Shown here piece by piece: positions 52,778-62,423 of a stretch of 64,000 nt of DNA (position 1 is its first letter; every line of letters starts with the position of its first letter). Under the pieces are notes generated by a model that did not search any database, was not told the origin of the DNA, and worked only from the letters and a program-made list of their open reading frames with translations. Location of the stretch: the NCBI RefSeq assembly GCF_018336815.1, contig NZ_CP050497.1, positions 62,001 through 126,000 on the forward strand, in the 5' to 3' direction. The position numbers and the translations under genes are program-made. This DNA is from Treponema vincentii. Its GTDB lineage: Bacteria > Spirochaetota > Spirochaetia > Treponematales > Treponemataceae.

Positions 52778-55004
52778 GATAGTATTCGGCAAGCAAGGGC
52801 GTTTCCCGCACTCTTGCTTGCCCCTTTTTCCGTTCCGGCTTTCCCTCTTTTCTCTATTCCTCTTTGTAACTTCCGTCGCGGCCTGTGCAGCCGATAAAGG
52901 CGCTGTTTTATTAAAAGATTTAAAAGCAGGAAACTACGCCTTTTTTCTAAAGGCTGATAACGCAGCTTACCGCAGCATCAAAATGATGGGACGAGGCAGC
53001 GCCTACTATGTCGGATTACACCTTAAACGAGCAGGATACGAACAAGCAGCCCGTTTCTACTTTGCGCTTGGGGAAAAGCACTATGAGGCGCCGCTGAACC
53101 GCCTCTGTCGCGAAGCATTATACGAAACAGGCTCCGCTGCCGAACGCTTAGAATCCGTACAAAAGCGTTTGCGGGAACTTGCCGGAACACCTGCTGCATT
53201 CGGGCAAGAAGATACGGCACGAGCTGAAAAAGAGCAGTTAGCGTTATTGGAAATTCGGCTCCTTTTGCAGACAGGCGCTTACGGCAGCATTACACAATCG
53301 CCGGAAACACTGTACCTTACTGCCCCGCTGACGGTGGAGCTTGTCGATGCCTTTCCTCAACTCGGTAAGGCGCTGCCGCCGTTTTTATATAAGCTCGCCG
53401 AAGCCCGTATAGCGGTTTTTGCAAAACGCTATACGGGAGCATGGAACTCCGTACAAGAAGCGTTCGGCATAGCGCATACGTTTGCAGGCATCTCCTCTCC
53501 CGCACTGCTTTCCGATATCGGTAAGGCGGGCGTTTACGGCGCCGAAAACAGCGCCGATGCCGCTGCATTTTTTGAAGATTTTGCAGCGCAGGTACGGAGC
53601 GCCGCCGCCGATGGGCAGCTGTCCGGTACGGATGAGCAGCGGTGCCTGTTTTACGCTTCCTTTTATGAAGCCCGTTGCCGCACGAAAATCGGCGGCGCTG
53701 CGCAACGTGAACAAGCCGTAAAACTTTTCTTACAGGCAGCTGAACTGGCCGATTCCGCTTCCGACTTTGATTCTGCAACGTGGTACTATTTGGATGCCAT
53801 GCGAATGCTCGGCTTATCCCGTTACCTCAAAGCGCTGGCGGATACGGCAGCCCGCTGGAAAAACCCTGCATGGTACGCCGATTTGGTACAATCGTTACGG
53901 GCGCAGCTAACTGCGGCAAAGGACTGGAAAAACTTAGAAACGCTCCATACCGTATTGGCAAAAACAAAGTTGCCGGAGCAGCGGGCTGCCGTTGCTTACA
54001 CGCTTGCCTGCGCCGGACAGCTCCCGCCGGACAGAACGGCACGGTTACTGCAAGAAGCAGCCGGTGAATCGCACGATGCGCTGTATTACCGTATTTTGGG
54101 AACGTACCGGCTTGGCGGCGCTCAGCTGTTGGAAGAGACGTTCCGCTTCCGTAGTGAACTCCTGTCCGGTGGGCGTACACAATCCAATACCTCGCAGGTA
54201 CAATCCGGTGCCCAAGCGCAAGCCGATGAAGCAAACACTCAGTCCGACACGGGCAAAGCGCAAACAAGCACATTTTCTCCCCAAGAGGCGCGGACGTATA
54301 TCGACGGCTTGCTTCATTTCGGTTTATACGATATGGTCTATCCCCGCATTGTTGCCGTGTATCCGTCGATTTCCGCTGAAGAGGCACTACAAATCGCCCG
54401 CACGTTGGCTAGTGAAGGCCGCTATGCCGATTCGATACGGGTGATCCGCTTCTCGTTAAAAAATCAGGAAGATGCGGCAACAAAGGAGCAGCTTGAGCTG
54501 TTGTATCCCCGTCCGTGGGGTGAACTTGTCTCGAAATACGCCGCAGAATATGGGCTGCCGGAATATCTGTTATATGCGTTAATAAGAAGCGAAAGCTTTT
54601 TTCAGCATCAGGTTGTATCAGGGGCAGGCGCGGTCGGTCTTACACAGCTGATGCCCGCTACGGCTGCGGATATCGCAAAGAAGTTAAAGGTTGCAGATTA
54701 CAGCCTTACCGATCCCGAAATAAATATCAGATTCGGCGCCTATTATCTTGCGGAAATGATCCGCCGATCCGATAACCGTATTATGCCTGCCTGCTTTGCA
54801 TACAATGCAGGAATATCGCGCGTTCGCGGATGGCAAAAAAAAGCGCAAGGCCTGCCGGAAGATCTCTTTTTGGAAAGTTTGGAATACGCCGAAACACGGG
54901 ATTACGGGCGAAAACTACTGTCCGCCGCAACGGTGTACGGGACGCTCTATTATTCCGAAAAACCGGAGGATATTGTGCGGCTCTTTTTTAAGGAACTGTT
55001 ATGA
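52758..55004 (+). CDS. Soluble lytic murein transglycosylase (Slt-type)
   Basis: The C-terminal SLT domain shows LLYALIRSESFFQHQVVSGA (catalytic Glu near residue 611), GAVGLTQLMPATA and CFAYNAGISRVRGWQ, which cleaves peptidoglycan to anhydro-muropeptides. The long helical N-terminal part matches Slt70 superhelix architecture. A hydrophobic stretch ending VAACA is a signal peptide. The start is uncertain: TTG 52758 overlaps the LysM gene, but a terminator-like hairpin (52788-52829) then falls inside the coding region. TTG 52818 would begin right before the signal core. The next gene starts in an ATGA overlap. Confidence 0.85.
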   Translation: MKFLRSKIVFGKQGRFPHSCLPLFPFRLSLFSLFLFVTSVAACAADKGAVLLKDLKAGNYAFFLKADNAAYRSIKMMGRGSAYYVGLHLKRAGYEQAARFYFALGEKHYEAPLNRLCREALYETGSAAERLESVQKRLRELAGTPAAFGQEDTARAEKEQLALLEIRLLLQTGAYGSITQSPETLYLTAPLTVELVDAFPQLGKALPPFLYKLAEARIAVFAKRYTGAWNSVQEAFGIAHTFAGISSPALLSDIGKAGVYGAENSADAAAFFEDFAAQVRSAAADGQLSGTDEQRCLFYASFYEARCRTKIGGAAQREQAVKLFLQAAELADSASDFDSATWYYLDAMRMLGLSRYLKALADTAARWKNPAWYADLVQSLRAQLTAAKDWKNLETLHTVLAKTKLPEQRAAVAYTLACAGQLPPDRTARLLQEAAGESHDALYYRILGTYRLGGAQLLEETFRFRSELLSGGRTQSNTSQVQSGAQAQADEANTQSDTGKAQTSTFSPQEARTYIDGLLHFGLYDMVYPRIVAVYPSISAEEALQIARTLASEGRYADSIRVIRFSLKNQEDAATKEQLELLYPRPWGELVSKYAAEYGLPEYLLYALIRSESFFQHQVVSGAGAVGLTQLMPATAADIAKKLKVADYSLTDPEINIRFGAYYLAEMIRRSDNRIMPACFAYNAGISRVRGWQKKAQGLPEDLFLESLEYAETRDYGRKLLSAATVYGTLYYSEKPEDIVRLFFKELL
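52788..52829 (+). terminator. Terminator-like hairpin after the LysM gene
   Basis: GGCAAGCAAG (52788-52797) and CTTGCTTGCC (52813-52822) form a perfect 10-bp stem, followed by CCTTTTT. It lies in the predicted signal-peptide region of the transglycosylase. Confidence 0.65.
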
Positions 55005-55810
55005 CGATTATACAAGCAATTTTTCTCGGCGCCGTCCAAGGCGTTGCCGAATTTCTTCCCATTTCAAGCTCCGGTCATCTCGCCGTAGCCGAGTACTTTT
55101 TGGGACATACTGATGTTCCCATCATTTTCGATATTCTGCTGCATATCGCGACCCTCGGCGCAGTTTGTATCGTATTTTACAAACAGATATGGCGGCTTTT
55201 AACCGTACTCGGCCGGTTTATTATCAGGAAAAATACGATAGAAGACAGTGCAGACCTTAAACTAATCGGTGCACTGCTCATTTCTACTGTTGTTACCGGC
55301 GTTATCGGTATCGTTCTGAAAGATATTGTGCAGGCAAAAAACATGCTGTTTATCGCAGTCTGTTTTATTATTACCGGCATTGTGCTTTTGCTTTCGGCAA
55401 AACTGCACCCGAAAAAAAACGTTTCCGTGCCGTCCGTGATGCAAGCGGTGATTATCGGGGCGGCGCAGGGTATCGGCGTACTGCCGGGTATTTCCCGCTC
55501 CGGTTCCACCATCGCCGCGGCGCTCTTAACCGGCGTAGACCGCGAAAAAGCCGGCGAGTATTCGTTTCTTCTTTCTATTCCGGCTATTCTCGCCGCGTTT
55601 ATCTTTGAGCTGAAATCAGCCGATACCATAAGTGCTTCAATCGGCATCGCAGCGCTGATTGCGGGGATGCTGACCTCTTTTATCGTAGGCTTTTTTTCAT
55701 TGACCTTTTTACTCAAATTGATAAAAGGGGGAAAGCTCGGCTTATTCGCCTACTATTTGATTCCTGCGGGGATTATATTATTCGGTGCAGTCGGAATCTT
55801 TCAATTATAG
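55001..55810 (+). CDS. uppP: Undecaprenyl-diphosphatase
   Basis: The 269-residue polytopic protein has AVQGVAEFLPISSSGHLAVA (residues ~10-30) and GIGVLPGISRSGSTIAAALL (about 160-180), the two conserved regions of BacA/UppP. It recycles the lipid carrier for peptidoglycan synthesis and its overproduction gives bacitracin resistance. It is coupled by ATGA to the lytic transglycosylase. Confidence 0.95.
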   Translation: MTIIQAIFLGAVQGVAEFLPISSSGHLAVAEYFLGHTDVPIIFDILLHIATLGAVCIVFYKQIWRLLTVLGRFIIRKNTIEDSADLKLIGALLISTVVTGVIGIVLKDIVQAKNMLFIAVCFIITGIVLLLSAKLHPKKNVSVPSVMQAVIIGAAQGIGVLPGISRSGSTIAAALLTGVDREKAGEYSFLLSIPAILAAFIFELKSADTISASIGIAALIAGMLTSFIVGFFSLTFLLKLIKGGKLGLFAYYLIPAGIILFGAVGIFQL

Positions 55811-55814
55811 AACA

Positions 55815-56007
55815 GCGGGTAAACGCATCAGACTGTTTGGTGTATATAACCCCGCAGAATAATGAGGCTGTTCCTCCAGAGTTTCACCGCTTCGCGGTTC
55901 AAATGGAGTCCCAGCCTCATTATTCTGCGATTTGTAGCTATTCTGCCTGATGCGTTTGCCCGCTTACCGAAAAAAAATGTGCAAAATTTTGAATAAAATT
56001 TCGCACA
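55815..56007. repeat. Nested-palindrome repeat, copy 2, with third hairpin
   Basis: The outer arms GCGGGTAAACGCATCAG (55815-55831) and CTGATGCGTTTGCCCGC (55947-55963), and the inner arms CGCAGAATAATGAGGCTG and CAGCCTCATTATTCTGCG (55853-55870, 55912-55929), repeat the plan of 43584-43728. A third hairpin TGTGCAAAATTTT/AAAATTTCGCACA (55978-56007) ends 6 nt before the GGGAGGGG ribosome-binding site of ftsK. In copy 1 that third hairpin is split by ~155 bp. Confidence 0.88.
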
Positions 56008-56026
56008 GAAGGGAGGGGAAATAATA

Positions 56027-59000
56027 GTGATGGGAAATAGAGATAGTCGATTTAGAGTTTTAGCGCTCATTTTGAGCGTGCTGTTCTTTTGTGCGGGTAT
56101 TGTATTAACGCTTGGTATTTTTCTACCAATTACCGGATTCGCTTCGTCGAACTATGCGTTGTTTGCGATGGGGCAACGGGTCTTTTCCGTTTATGGATTC
56201 TCGTCTTTTTTAATTCCGCTCCTCTTTTTATATGGGGCGGTGTTGCTGCTTATCCCCGGCTGGTCGCGTGAATCCAAAGCGGTGCTGCTCGGTGTGCCGC
56301 TCTATTTTGTTACCGCAATCATCGGCGAACGGCTCATCACCGTTTTTGCTCCATCGGTTTCCATTCCGACCCTTCGGCAATTTGTAACTATTTCAATATT
56401 GATTTGCGCACTGTTGCTCGTTTGTTTTGAAATTTTCTTGATGTTGACACTCAGCGAAAAGCTCTCCGGTCGACACTTCTTTGTACGCAATATCTCTGAG
56501 GAAGAGCAGGTTCCTAAGAATGATGAAGCAAATGACAGCGATACCGGCGAAGAGCCTATCTTTCCAGCTCCGGCGGTAGAAGCAGCGGCGCCAGAGGTGG
56601 AGCAAGCGCCGGATTCGCCCGAAACGGAGCAAGCCTCAGCTGCTTCTACAGCATCTTCGGTTCCGCCGGAGAAAACGTCAGACGGAACATTGGAGAGCAC
56701 CGCAACCGATAGCGTCGAAGTACCGGTTTTGCCCGCAAAAGCCCCGGACAAAGCCGCAATTCCGCCGGAAGAGGCGGAAGACGAATTATCAACTTCTCCG
56801 GTATCGATAGATATGACCGATACGGATACGGTATATAGAGTTCCCAATGTACCTGAAGAGGATACCATTATTGTCGTTCCGGTAGAGGAGCATCCCATTG
56901 AATCACCGGCAGCAGATACTATTGAGCCTACGGATACGAATATAGAAGAAATACCTTTGTTGGAAGAAGTTGAGGAAGATGTACAGCCCCTTCCGCTGTC
57001 AACTCCGTTATCGGCGGTTATGGATATGCAGGAAAAAGAGGCTGTCCGTCCGGTATTTGATCCCTCCGATCCCAACAACTTGTTTGCCAGCTTGGAGGAA
57101 ATCACCGCTCCCGTTGAACGCCTTAAACAGACCGATCATTCCGAAACGCAGCTCAATCCACCGCTGCCGAAAGAAGACACAGCGCCTACACCGTCGGTTG
57201 AAAATGCACCGGCTATGACAGAAAGCTCCGAAGCCCCTACTCCGTTAAAAAATGAAACGGCTACAGCGGAAGAAGACGCAACGGCTGTTCCTCAAATGGA
57301 TATTATTCCGGAAGAAACAACTCCGGAACATCAAACGATAGCAGCAGCGAGTCCTCAAGCAGAACCGGAGATACCGCTTGTCTTTGTAAACGGCGTGCCG
57401 CTGCCGAATGAGCGTTCGGACATACTCGATACCATGGAAGTTATCGATTCGGAAAAAACGGAAGCAGCAGATATACAGAATACTGCCGTAACGGATGCAG
57501 ACATCAAAACTGCAGGGGTACAAGAAGCTACGGCCGCGGACATCGGTACCGAAACGCAGGAATCCGATAGTACCATCGATATGGCGAATGCACGGATTGG
57601 AGATGATGTTGCGGAAACCGATATCGGCGCCGAAGCGGATATCGCCATTGATAGCTTTGACGCGCAGGACGAAGAAACGGCTGACGACGGCGAAGCGGAA
57701 CAGGAGACTGAGGAAGAACCGGAGCCGAATAGCGACGGCGGCGAATCGGAAGCGGATGAAGAATTAGACTCGAATGCCGATGAAGCATTTTTGAAAACCA
57801 TCGAACAAACAGTACCGATCATACCAGCAAAACCGGCGCCTCCCCCGCCGCCGCGCAAAAAATATGCCATCCCGTTTGATCTTTTAACGAATTATCCCGA
57901 CGGCGAATATTGGGTTGTGGACGATGCGACACGGCGGTCGGCGCTCATGCTGAAATCAACCTTTAACGAATTTAAAATCGACGTGTCCATTACCGGTATC
58001 CGTAAGGGGCCGGTTGTAACGATGTTTGAAATGCTGCCTTCACCGGGTATCAAGTTGTCCAAGATTACCAATCTACAGGATAATATCGCATTGCGTCTTG
58101 CAGCCTCCAGCGTCCGTATTGTCGCGCCGATTCCGGGCAAACATGCAGTCGGTATCGAAGTTCCCAACAAGAAGCGTTCGATTGTCAGCTTTCGGGAGCT
58201 GATAGAAACCGATTTGCCGGAAGCTGCAAAAATGGCCATCCCCGTTGCTCTCGGAAAAGACGTAACGGGAAATCCGCAAGTGCTTGACCTCGCACAAACT
58301 CCGCATCTACTTATCGCAGGCGCGACCGGTTCGGGTAAATCGGTTTGCGTTAATTCGATTATACTGTCGATTCTCTATAACCGCCGCCCTGACGAGGTAA
58401 AGCTGATTTTAGTCGACCCGAAAATCGTCGAACTCAAGCTCTATAACGACATAGCTCACCTTTTAACGCCTGTCATTACCGAACCGAAGCGGGCGTTCCA
58501 AGCGTTGCAATATGCGCTCTGCGAAATGGAACGGCGCTATGCCTTGCTCGATAATATGGGCGTGCGCGACATTAAAACCTTCAATGCGAAAATCAAATCG
58601 GAGCGGATTGCAACGGAAACCTTGCCTTATATTGTCATCATCATCGATGAGTTTGCAGACCTTATGGCGACGTCAGGTAAGGAACTTGAAGCCACGGTCG
58701 CACGCCTGTGCGCAATGAGCCGCGCAGTCGGTATTCATTTGGTGCTTGCAACGCAACGACCGTCTATCGACGTCATCACCGGTTTGATTAAGGCAAATAT
58801 TCCGAGCAGAATTGCGTTCATGGTTGCGTCAAAAACCGATAGCCGAATCATCTTGGACGAGATGGGCGCGGAAAAACTGCTTGGAAAAGGCGATATGCTG
58901 TATGTAAGTGCGGCTCGTCCGTTCCCAACCCGTATGCAGGGAGCTTTTGTTTCCGAACAGGAAGTAGAACGTGTTGTCGCCTGCGTAAAGGAATACTGCG

Positions 59001-59266
59001 AACCAGAATATATCGATGAAGAAATCTTTGTTGATGATGATGACGAACCCTATGATAATGCCGTGTTCTCTGACGATAACGATCCGCTCTACGATCAGGC
59101 CTTGGAAATCGTTGCGTTTGCAGGAAAAGCCTCCGCCTCTTATGTACAGCGGAAACTGAAAATCGGATACAATCGCGCAGCTCGTCTTATCGAAGAGATG
59201 GAAGCCCGCGGTATTGTCGGCCCTGCAAACGGTTCAAAGCCCCGGGAAATCATCAGGCACGTGTAA
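56027..59266 (+). CDS. ftsK: DNA translocase FtsK
   Basis: The 1079-residue protein has four N-terminal membrane helices (about 10-145) and a very long acidic, Pro/Thr/Glu-rich linker (about 160-610). The motor domain follows, with Walker A GATGSGKSVCVNS (near 766), Walker B YIVIIIDEFADLM and RPSIDVITGLIKANIPSRIA. A C-terminal winged-helix gamma domain (ASYVQRKLKIGYNRAARLIE) would recognise KOPS-type sites. It pumps DNA and activates XerCD dimer resolution at the septum. The start is GTG 56027 or ATG 56030, after GGGAGGGG. A nested-palindrome repeat forms its leader. Confidence 0.96.
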   Translation: MMGNRDSRFRVLALILSVLFFCAGIVLTLGIFLPITGFASSNYALFAMGQRVFSVYGFSSFLIPLLFLYGAVLLLIPGWSRESKAVLLGVPLYFVTAIIGERLITVFAPSVSIPTLRQFVTISILICALLLVCFEIFLMLTLSEKLSGRHFFVRNISEEEQVPKNDEANDSDTGEEPIFPAPAVEAAAPEVEQAPDSPETEQASAASTASSVPPEKTSDGTLESTATDSVEVPVLPAKAPDKAAIPPEEAEDELSTSPVSIDMTDTDTVYRVPNVPEEDTIIVVPVEEHPIESPAADTIEPTDTNIEEIPLLEEVEEDVQPLPLSTPLSAVMDMQEKEAVRPVFDPSDPNNLFASLEEITAPVERLKQTDHSETQLNPPLPKEDTAPTPSVENAPAMTESSEAPTPLKNETATAEEDATAVPQMDIIPEETTPEHQTIAAASPQAEPEIPLVFVNGVPLPNERSDILDTMEVIDSEKTEAADIQNTAVTDADIKTAGVQEATAADIGTETQESDSTIDMANARIGDDVAETDIGAEADIAIDSFDAQDEETADDGEAEQETEEEPEPNSDGGESEADEELDSNADEAFLKTIEQTVPIIPAKPAPPPPPRKKYAIPFDLLTNYPDGEYWVVDDATRRSALMLKSTFNEFKIDVSITGIRKGPVVTMFEMLPSPGIKLSKITNLQDNIALRLAASSVRIVAPIPGKHAVGIEVPNKKRSIVSFRELIETDLPEAAKMAIPVALGKDVTGNPQVLDLAQTPHLLIAGATGSGKSVCVNSIILSILYNRRPDEVKLILVDPKIVELKLYNDIAHLLTPVITEPKRAFQALQYALCEMERRYALLDNMGVRDIKTFNAKIKSERIATETLPYIVIIIDEFADLMATSGKELEATVARLCAMSRAVGIHLVLATQRPSIDVITGLIKANIPSRIAFMVASKTDSRIILDEMGAEKLLGKGDMLYVSAARPFPTRMQGAFVSEQEVERVVACVKEYCEPEYIDEEIFVDDDDEPYDNAVFSDDNDPLYDQALEIVAFAGKASASYVQRKLKIGYNRAARLIEEMEARGIVGPANGSKPREIIRHV

Positions 59267-59354
59267 AACTGTAACCCGATCGGCTTACTCTGTAAAGAAA
59301 AGATTTGTCATACCGCTAACGTGAGTTTTAGAGGCTCTCTATTGACAAATAACG

Positions 59355-59384
59355 CTTCTTGTATTACATACGTCATACAAGAAG
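59355..59384. terminator. Hairpin between convergent ftsK and methyltransferase genes
   Basis: CTTCTTGTAT (59355-59364) and ATACAAGAAG (59375-59384) form a perfect 10-bp stem between two converging genes. There is no long T-run on either strand, so bidirectional terminator function is tentative. Confidence 0.5.
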
Positions 59385-59394
59385 TGTATATGAC

Positions 59395-60147
59395 TTATTT
59401 GCGCCCGACCAGTATCATGGTTCGGGCGTGTTCATTATAGGGAGAGCGGTCAAAGTCGCCGTAGATTTCGACGGAAGTAAAACCGGCAGATAGCATCAGC
59501 TGCCGCAATTCGGTTGCGGCATAGAGGCGCTGTACAAAAGTGTGGTCGGCTTTGAGTCCGTCTTTTGTGTAGAGCTGCCAATGCGAGCGCAAGCCCTCCC
59601 ATGCGCCTTCTACCGTAAAATCGGTGAGCACGGTATAGCCTGCCCGCTCGAACCATTCTCCGGCAGTAAAATCCCGCACGGCTATTTCCCGTCCCACCAT
59701 TTCGAGAATGAAACAGCCGCCTTTTTTTAACGACTGCGCAATATTACTGATAATAAGCGCATCCTCTTCAATCGTTTTGCAGTAGCCGAAGCTTGTATAT
59801 ATATTGACTGCAATATCAAAGGCTGCGGGACGTACAAACTCCCGTAAATCCGCTTGCACCCATTCGATCGTTACATTTTCCGCAGCAGCAGCCTCCGCCG
59901 CCGCATCCAGAAACGGCTTGATAAGATCGACGCCGGTAACCTGCGCCCCGATGACGGCAAGTTCAACGGCAATACGGCCTAACCCGCACCCTGCATCAAA
60001 GATTTTTAACTCCTGCGGCGGCCGTCCTGTCCCTGCTAGTTTGAAAATTCCTTCGGCAACAGCGGGCGCTTCCTGCCAACGAGGAACATCAAACATGATA
60101 GGCGCATACTGTACCCAAAAAGCTTCATTTTCAAACCACTCGTTCAT
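59395..60147 (-). CDS. SAM-dependent methyltransferase, class I
   Basis: The 250-residue protein has motif I IFDAGCGLGRIAVELAVIGA, motif II acidic VTGVDLIKPFL and VQADLREF, all of a class I methyltransferase. The start EWFENEAFWVQYAPIMFD and the late SPYNEHARTMILVGRK place it with the Methyltransf_25/11 group. The substrate is unknown. It follows the TPR lipoprotein gene on the same strand after 47 nt. Confidence 0.88.
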   Translation of the reverse strand: MNEWFENEAFWVQYAPIMFDVPRWQEAPAVAEGIFKLAGTGRPPQELKIFDAGCGLGRIAVELAVIGAQVTGVDLIKPFLDAAAEAAAAENVTIEWVQADLREFVRPAAFDIAVNIYTSFGYCKTIEEDALIISNIAQSLKKGGCFILEMVGREIAVRDFTAGEWFERAGYTVLTDFTVEGAWEGLRSHWQLYTKDGLKADHTFVQRLYAATELRQLMLSAGFTSVEIYGDFDRSPYNEHARTMILVGRK

Positions 60148-60194
60148 ATTGCCTCTTTCATTTTTCCGGCTTAAGATTCAGTCCGTCGCTTCCG

Positions 60195-61997
60195 CTACTG
60201 CCGATTAATAGCTGTACTATTTTGCTCGGGATTCGTACCGGCTTGATCAGTATCCTTGTCGGTTTGATCGGTACCCGTGCCCGTTTGTAAGAATGCATCT
60301 AAACCGGCATTCCGATTAACGCTGCCGTCGGCAATCAGTTTTTGTTTCAACACATTAGCTCGATGATTTTCAGGATCAAGTTTCAATGCCCGATTCAACA
60401 GTGTGATTGCTTCCGGCATCCCATTACGCTCAGCGTATATCCGCGCAGCTTCGTAGAGCATCTTGCTTTTTGTGTGATTATCGGAAAGAAGCTCCACAGC
60501 GCGGGAGAAATACTTAATCGCCATATCAGGTTCATTGCGGGCATCATAGATATAGGCTTGATCAACCGTCGCAGGAATTTTATAGCGGGCATCATTTTCA
60601 ACCTCGGCAAAATTTTTTAACGCCGCAGTCGAATATCCCTGCACTGCACGACGGATACCGTTGTAGAATACGTCTTCGTCATGATTATCAGCCTTATCGA
60701 TTCCGAAAGAAGCGTTAAAGTCGCCCGAAGATGCAAAATACCACCGTGCGTACGCCTTGACCAACGGATTATGAGGATGGGCTTCCAGAATTTTCCACAT
60801 TTCTCCGTTTCCCTGTGCATAGTTTTGCGGCTGCACATAGCGATATCGGAATTTTTCCAGCAGGAATCGTATATCCTCACTATCGGTCGCCATTGCTCCC
60901 TCAAGCACTTCTTCAGCAGAAAGGGTAAAAGCAGAAGACACGAATAAGTTTTTTTCCATCTCTAATGAGAAAAAATCCTTACTTTGCAGATATTCATCCA
61001 ACGGATCTTTTTGATTATGAGCCGCCTTGATAGCGGAACAGGCACGGACATACTGTGCAACAGCCGGATAGTATCCCGGATTTTGCGAAATACAGTCAAT
61101 CAATACTTCGGCTTTTTCTTCTTGGGTAGGAGCGGTCATCGCTAAGTTATAAAAAACTTCACTTGAAGAATCCGCATAACGGTCGATATACATTTGCCAA
61201 AAACCGCGCGCCTGCTCCATATCACCAAGTCCTGCACTTGCATCGGCAGCGAGCAAAAGATGACGGCGAGCATATTCAAAAATTTTAGGGTTGTTTTCGG
61301 GAAGCCCAACCATATCGCTATATGCAAGGGAATAAACCAAATCGTCCAGTACCGGCTGAAAATTCCCCATATCATAAGCCAAACACGACCAAAAATAGGG
61401 GGAACGAAGCGCTTCTTCTTTGCCAATCCGTGAACGCAGGGCTGCAGCCTGTGCAATGTCGCCTTGGTGGGCAAGCATTACGGCAGCATTCTCCAAAAAA
61501 ATATGTTCGCCCGTAAGCCGAAACCCCTCTTGCCAAAAAGGAACCGGTGTCCGATACGTTTGTTTTGCCTTATCCACGTGGATAAGCGCCTCCGTTCCAA
61601 TACCGGCATAAGGAGTACCTTGCAAAGTTTCAGCAGCAACAGCAGCATCTTCTATCCGGTCTTCCTGCATCAGTGTATGAGTAAGGGCAGCTTTAAGCAT
61701 CGAATCATCAGGATATTTTTTCAAGCCGGCCTGAATGGATTGTAAGGCTTGAACAGGACTATGCAGGCGTAATTCCCGCTTTGCAATGCTTAAATATTGA
61801 ATGGGGAGCTGTGCTTTTTTACGCAATGCGCGTAAGCTATTCAGCGCTTTTTGAGTGTTGCCTTCTTGAACAACACTGTCAATGGCATTCAGTCTTTGTT
61901 GGAAAAGCTCATTTTTATCTGTTTTTGAACATGCAGTAACAATAAGGCAGAGTAAAAGACTTCCTATAAGGAAGAGATTAGTTTTTGTCCTTTTCAT
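60195..61997 (-). CDS. TPR-containing lipoprotein
   Basis: The 600-residue protein has a signal peptide with lipobox VTAC (Cys about 23). Helical repeats follow, with TPR units most evident near the C-terminus (PDMAIKYFSRAVELLSDNHT and MPEAITLLNRALKLDPENHR). It is probably anchored in the periplasm or outer membrane as a scaffold. It overlaps the 3' end of nusB by 20 nt, so the two are expressed together. No close family is recognised. Confidence 0.8.
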   Translation of the reverse strand: MKRTKTNLFLIGSLLLCLIVTACSKTDKNELFQQRLNAIDSVVQEGNTQKALNSLRALRKKAQLPIQYLSIAKRELRLHSPVQALQSIQAGLKKYPDDSMLKAALTHTLMQEDRIEDAAVAAETLQGTPYAGIGTEALIHVDKAKQTYRTPVPFWQEGFRLTGEHIFLENAAVMLAHQGDIAQAAALRSRIGKEEALRSPYFWSCLAYDMGNFQPVLDDLVYSLAYSDMVGLPENNPKIFEYARRHLLLAADASAGLGDMEQARGFWQMYIDRYADSSSEVFYNLAMTAPTQEEKAEVLIDCISQNPGYYPAVAQYVRACSAIKAAHNQKDPLDEYLQSKDFFSLEMEKNLFVSSAFTLSAEEVLEGAMATDSEDIRFLLEKFRYRYVQPQNYAQGNGEMWKILEAHPHNPLVKAYARWYFASSGDFNASFGIDKADNHDEDVFYNGIRRAVQGYSTAALKNFAEVENDARYKIPATVDQAYIYDARNEPDMAIKYFSRAVELLSDNHTKSKMLYEAARIYAERNGMPEAITLLNRALKLDPENHRANVLKQKLIADGSVNRNAGLDAFLQTGTGTDQTDKDTDQAGTNPEQNSTAINRQ

Positions 61998-62421
61998 AGG
62001 AGCAGTCTAAACATTCTCGTTTGACGCTGTCAAGTACTGCGTTTACAAACTTAAAGGAATCATCGGTACCATACGTGCGGGCGATTGTAACGGCTTCGTT
62101 AATTATGATTCTAGGATCGGTGTCTTGTTGGAAAAGAAGAGAATAGGTACCAAGCCGAAGAATTGCTTTGTCAACCAATTTAAGCCGATTAAAATCCCAG
62201 TTTTCTAAGTTCTTGGTGATGAGGGTATCGATTTCATTGATATGCTCAACAGTACCTAAAAAAAGGAGCTTTGAAAATAAAAAATCTTCGTCATGTACCT
62301 CTTTACCGGTACGTTCGACCCACGGAAAGGGCAATAAATCATCAGGTGGAAGAGAACCTGCGTCCCAAGCGAATAGCGCTTGAAATGCGAGAATTCTTCC
62401 GCGTCGTCTTCCGATCGCCAT
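61978..62421 (-). CDS. nusB: Transcription antitermination factor NusB
   Basis: The ~147-residue all-helical protein has GRRRGRILAFQALFAWD at the start, NWDFNRLKLVDKAILRLGTY and PRIIINEAVTIARTYGTDDS-FKFVNAVLD, the NusB pattern. With S10 it binds boxA in rRNA leaders. Start is ATG 62421 (GTG 62430 possible). It starts inside the 3' end of the PPIase gene region and runs into the TPR lipoprotein gene. Confidence 0.95.
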   Translation of the reverse strand: MAIGRRRGRILAFQALFAWDAGSLPPDDLLPFPWVERTGKEVHDEDFLFSKLLFLGTVEHINEIDTLITKNLENWDFNRLKLVDKAILRLGTYSLLFQQDTDPRIIINEAVTIARTYGTDDSFKFVNAVLDSVKRECLDCSYEKDKN

Positions 62422-62423
62422 TT

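Noticed and set aside
53317..53778. Long minus-strand frames inside the lytic transglycosylase gene (also 53827-54387)
   Set aside because: They are Arg/His-rich shadow frames opposite a well-supported gene, with no domain or ribosome-binding site.
56302..57870. Ser-rich minus-strand frames opposite the FtsK linker
   Set aside because: Low-complexity Ser/Gly composition is the complement of the acidic repeat-like linker codons; no evidence of a gene.
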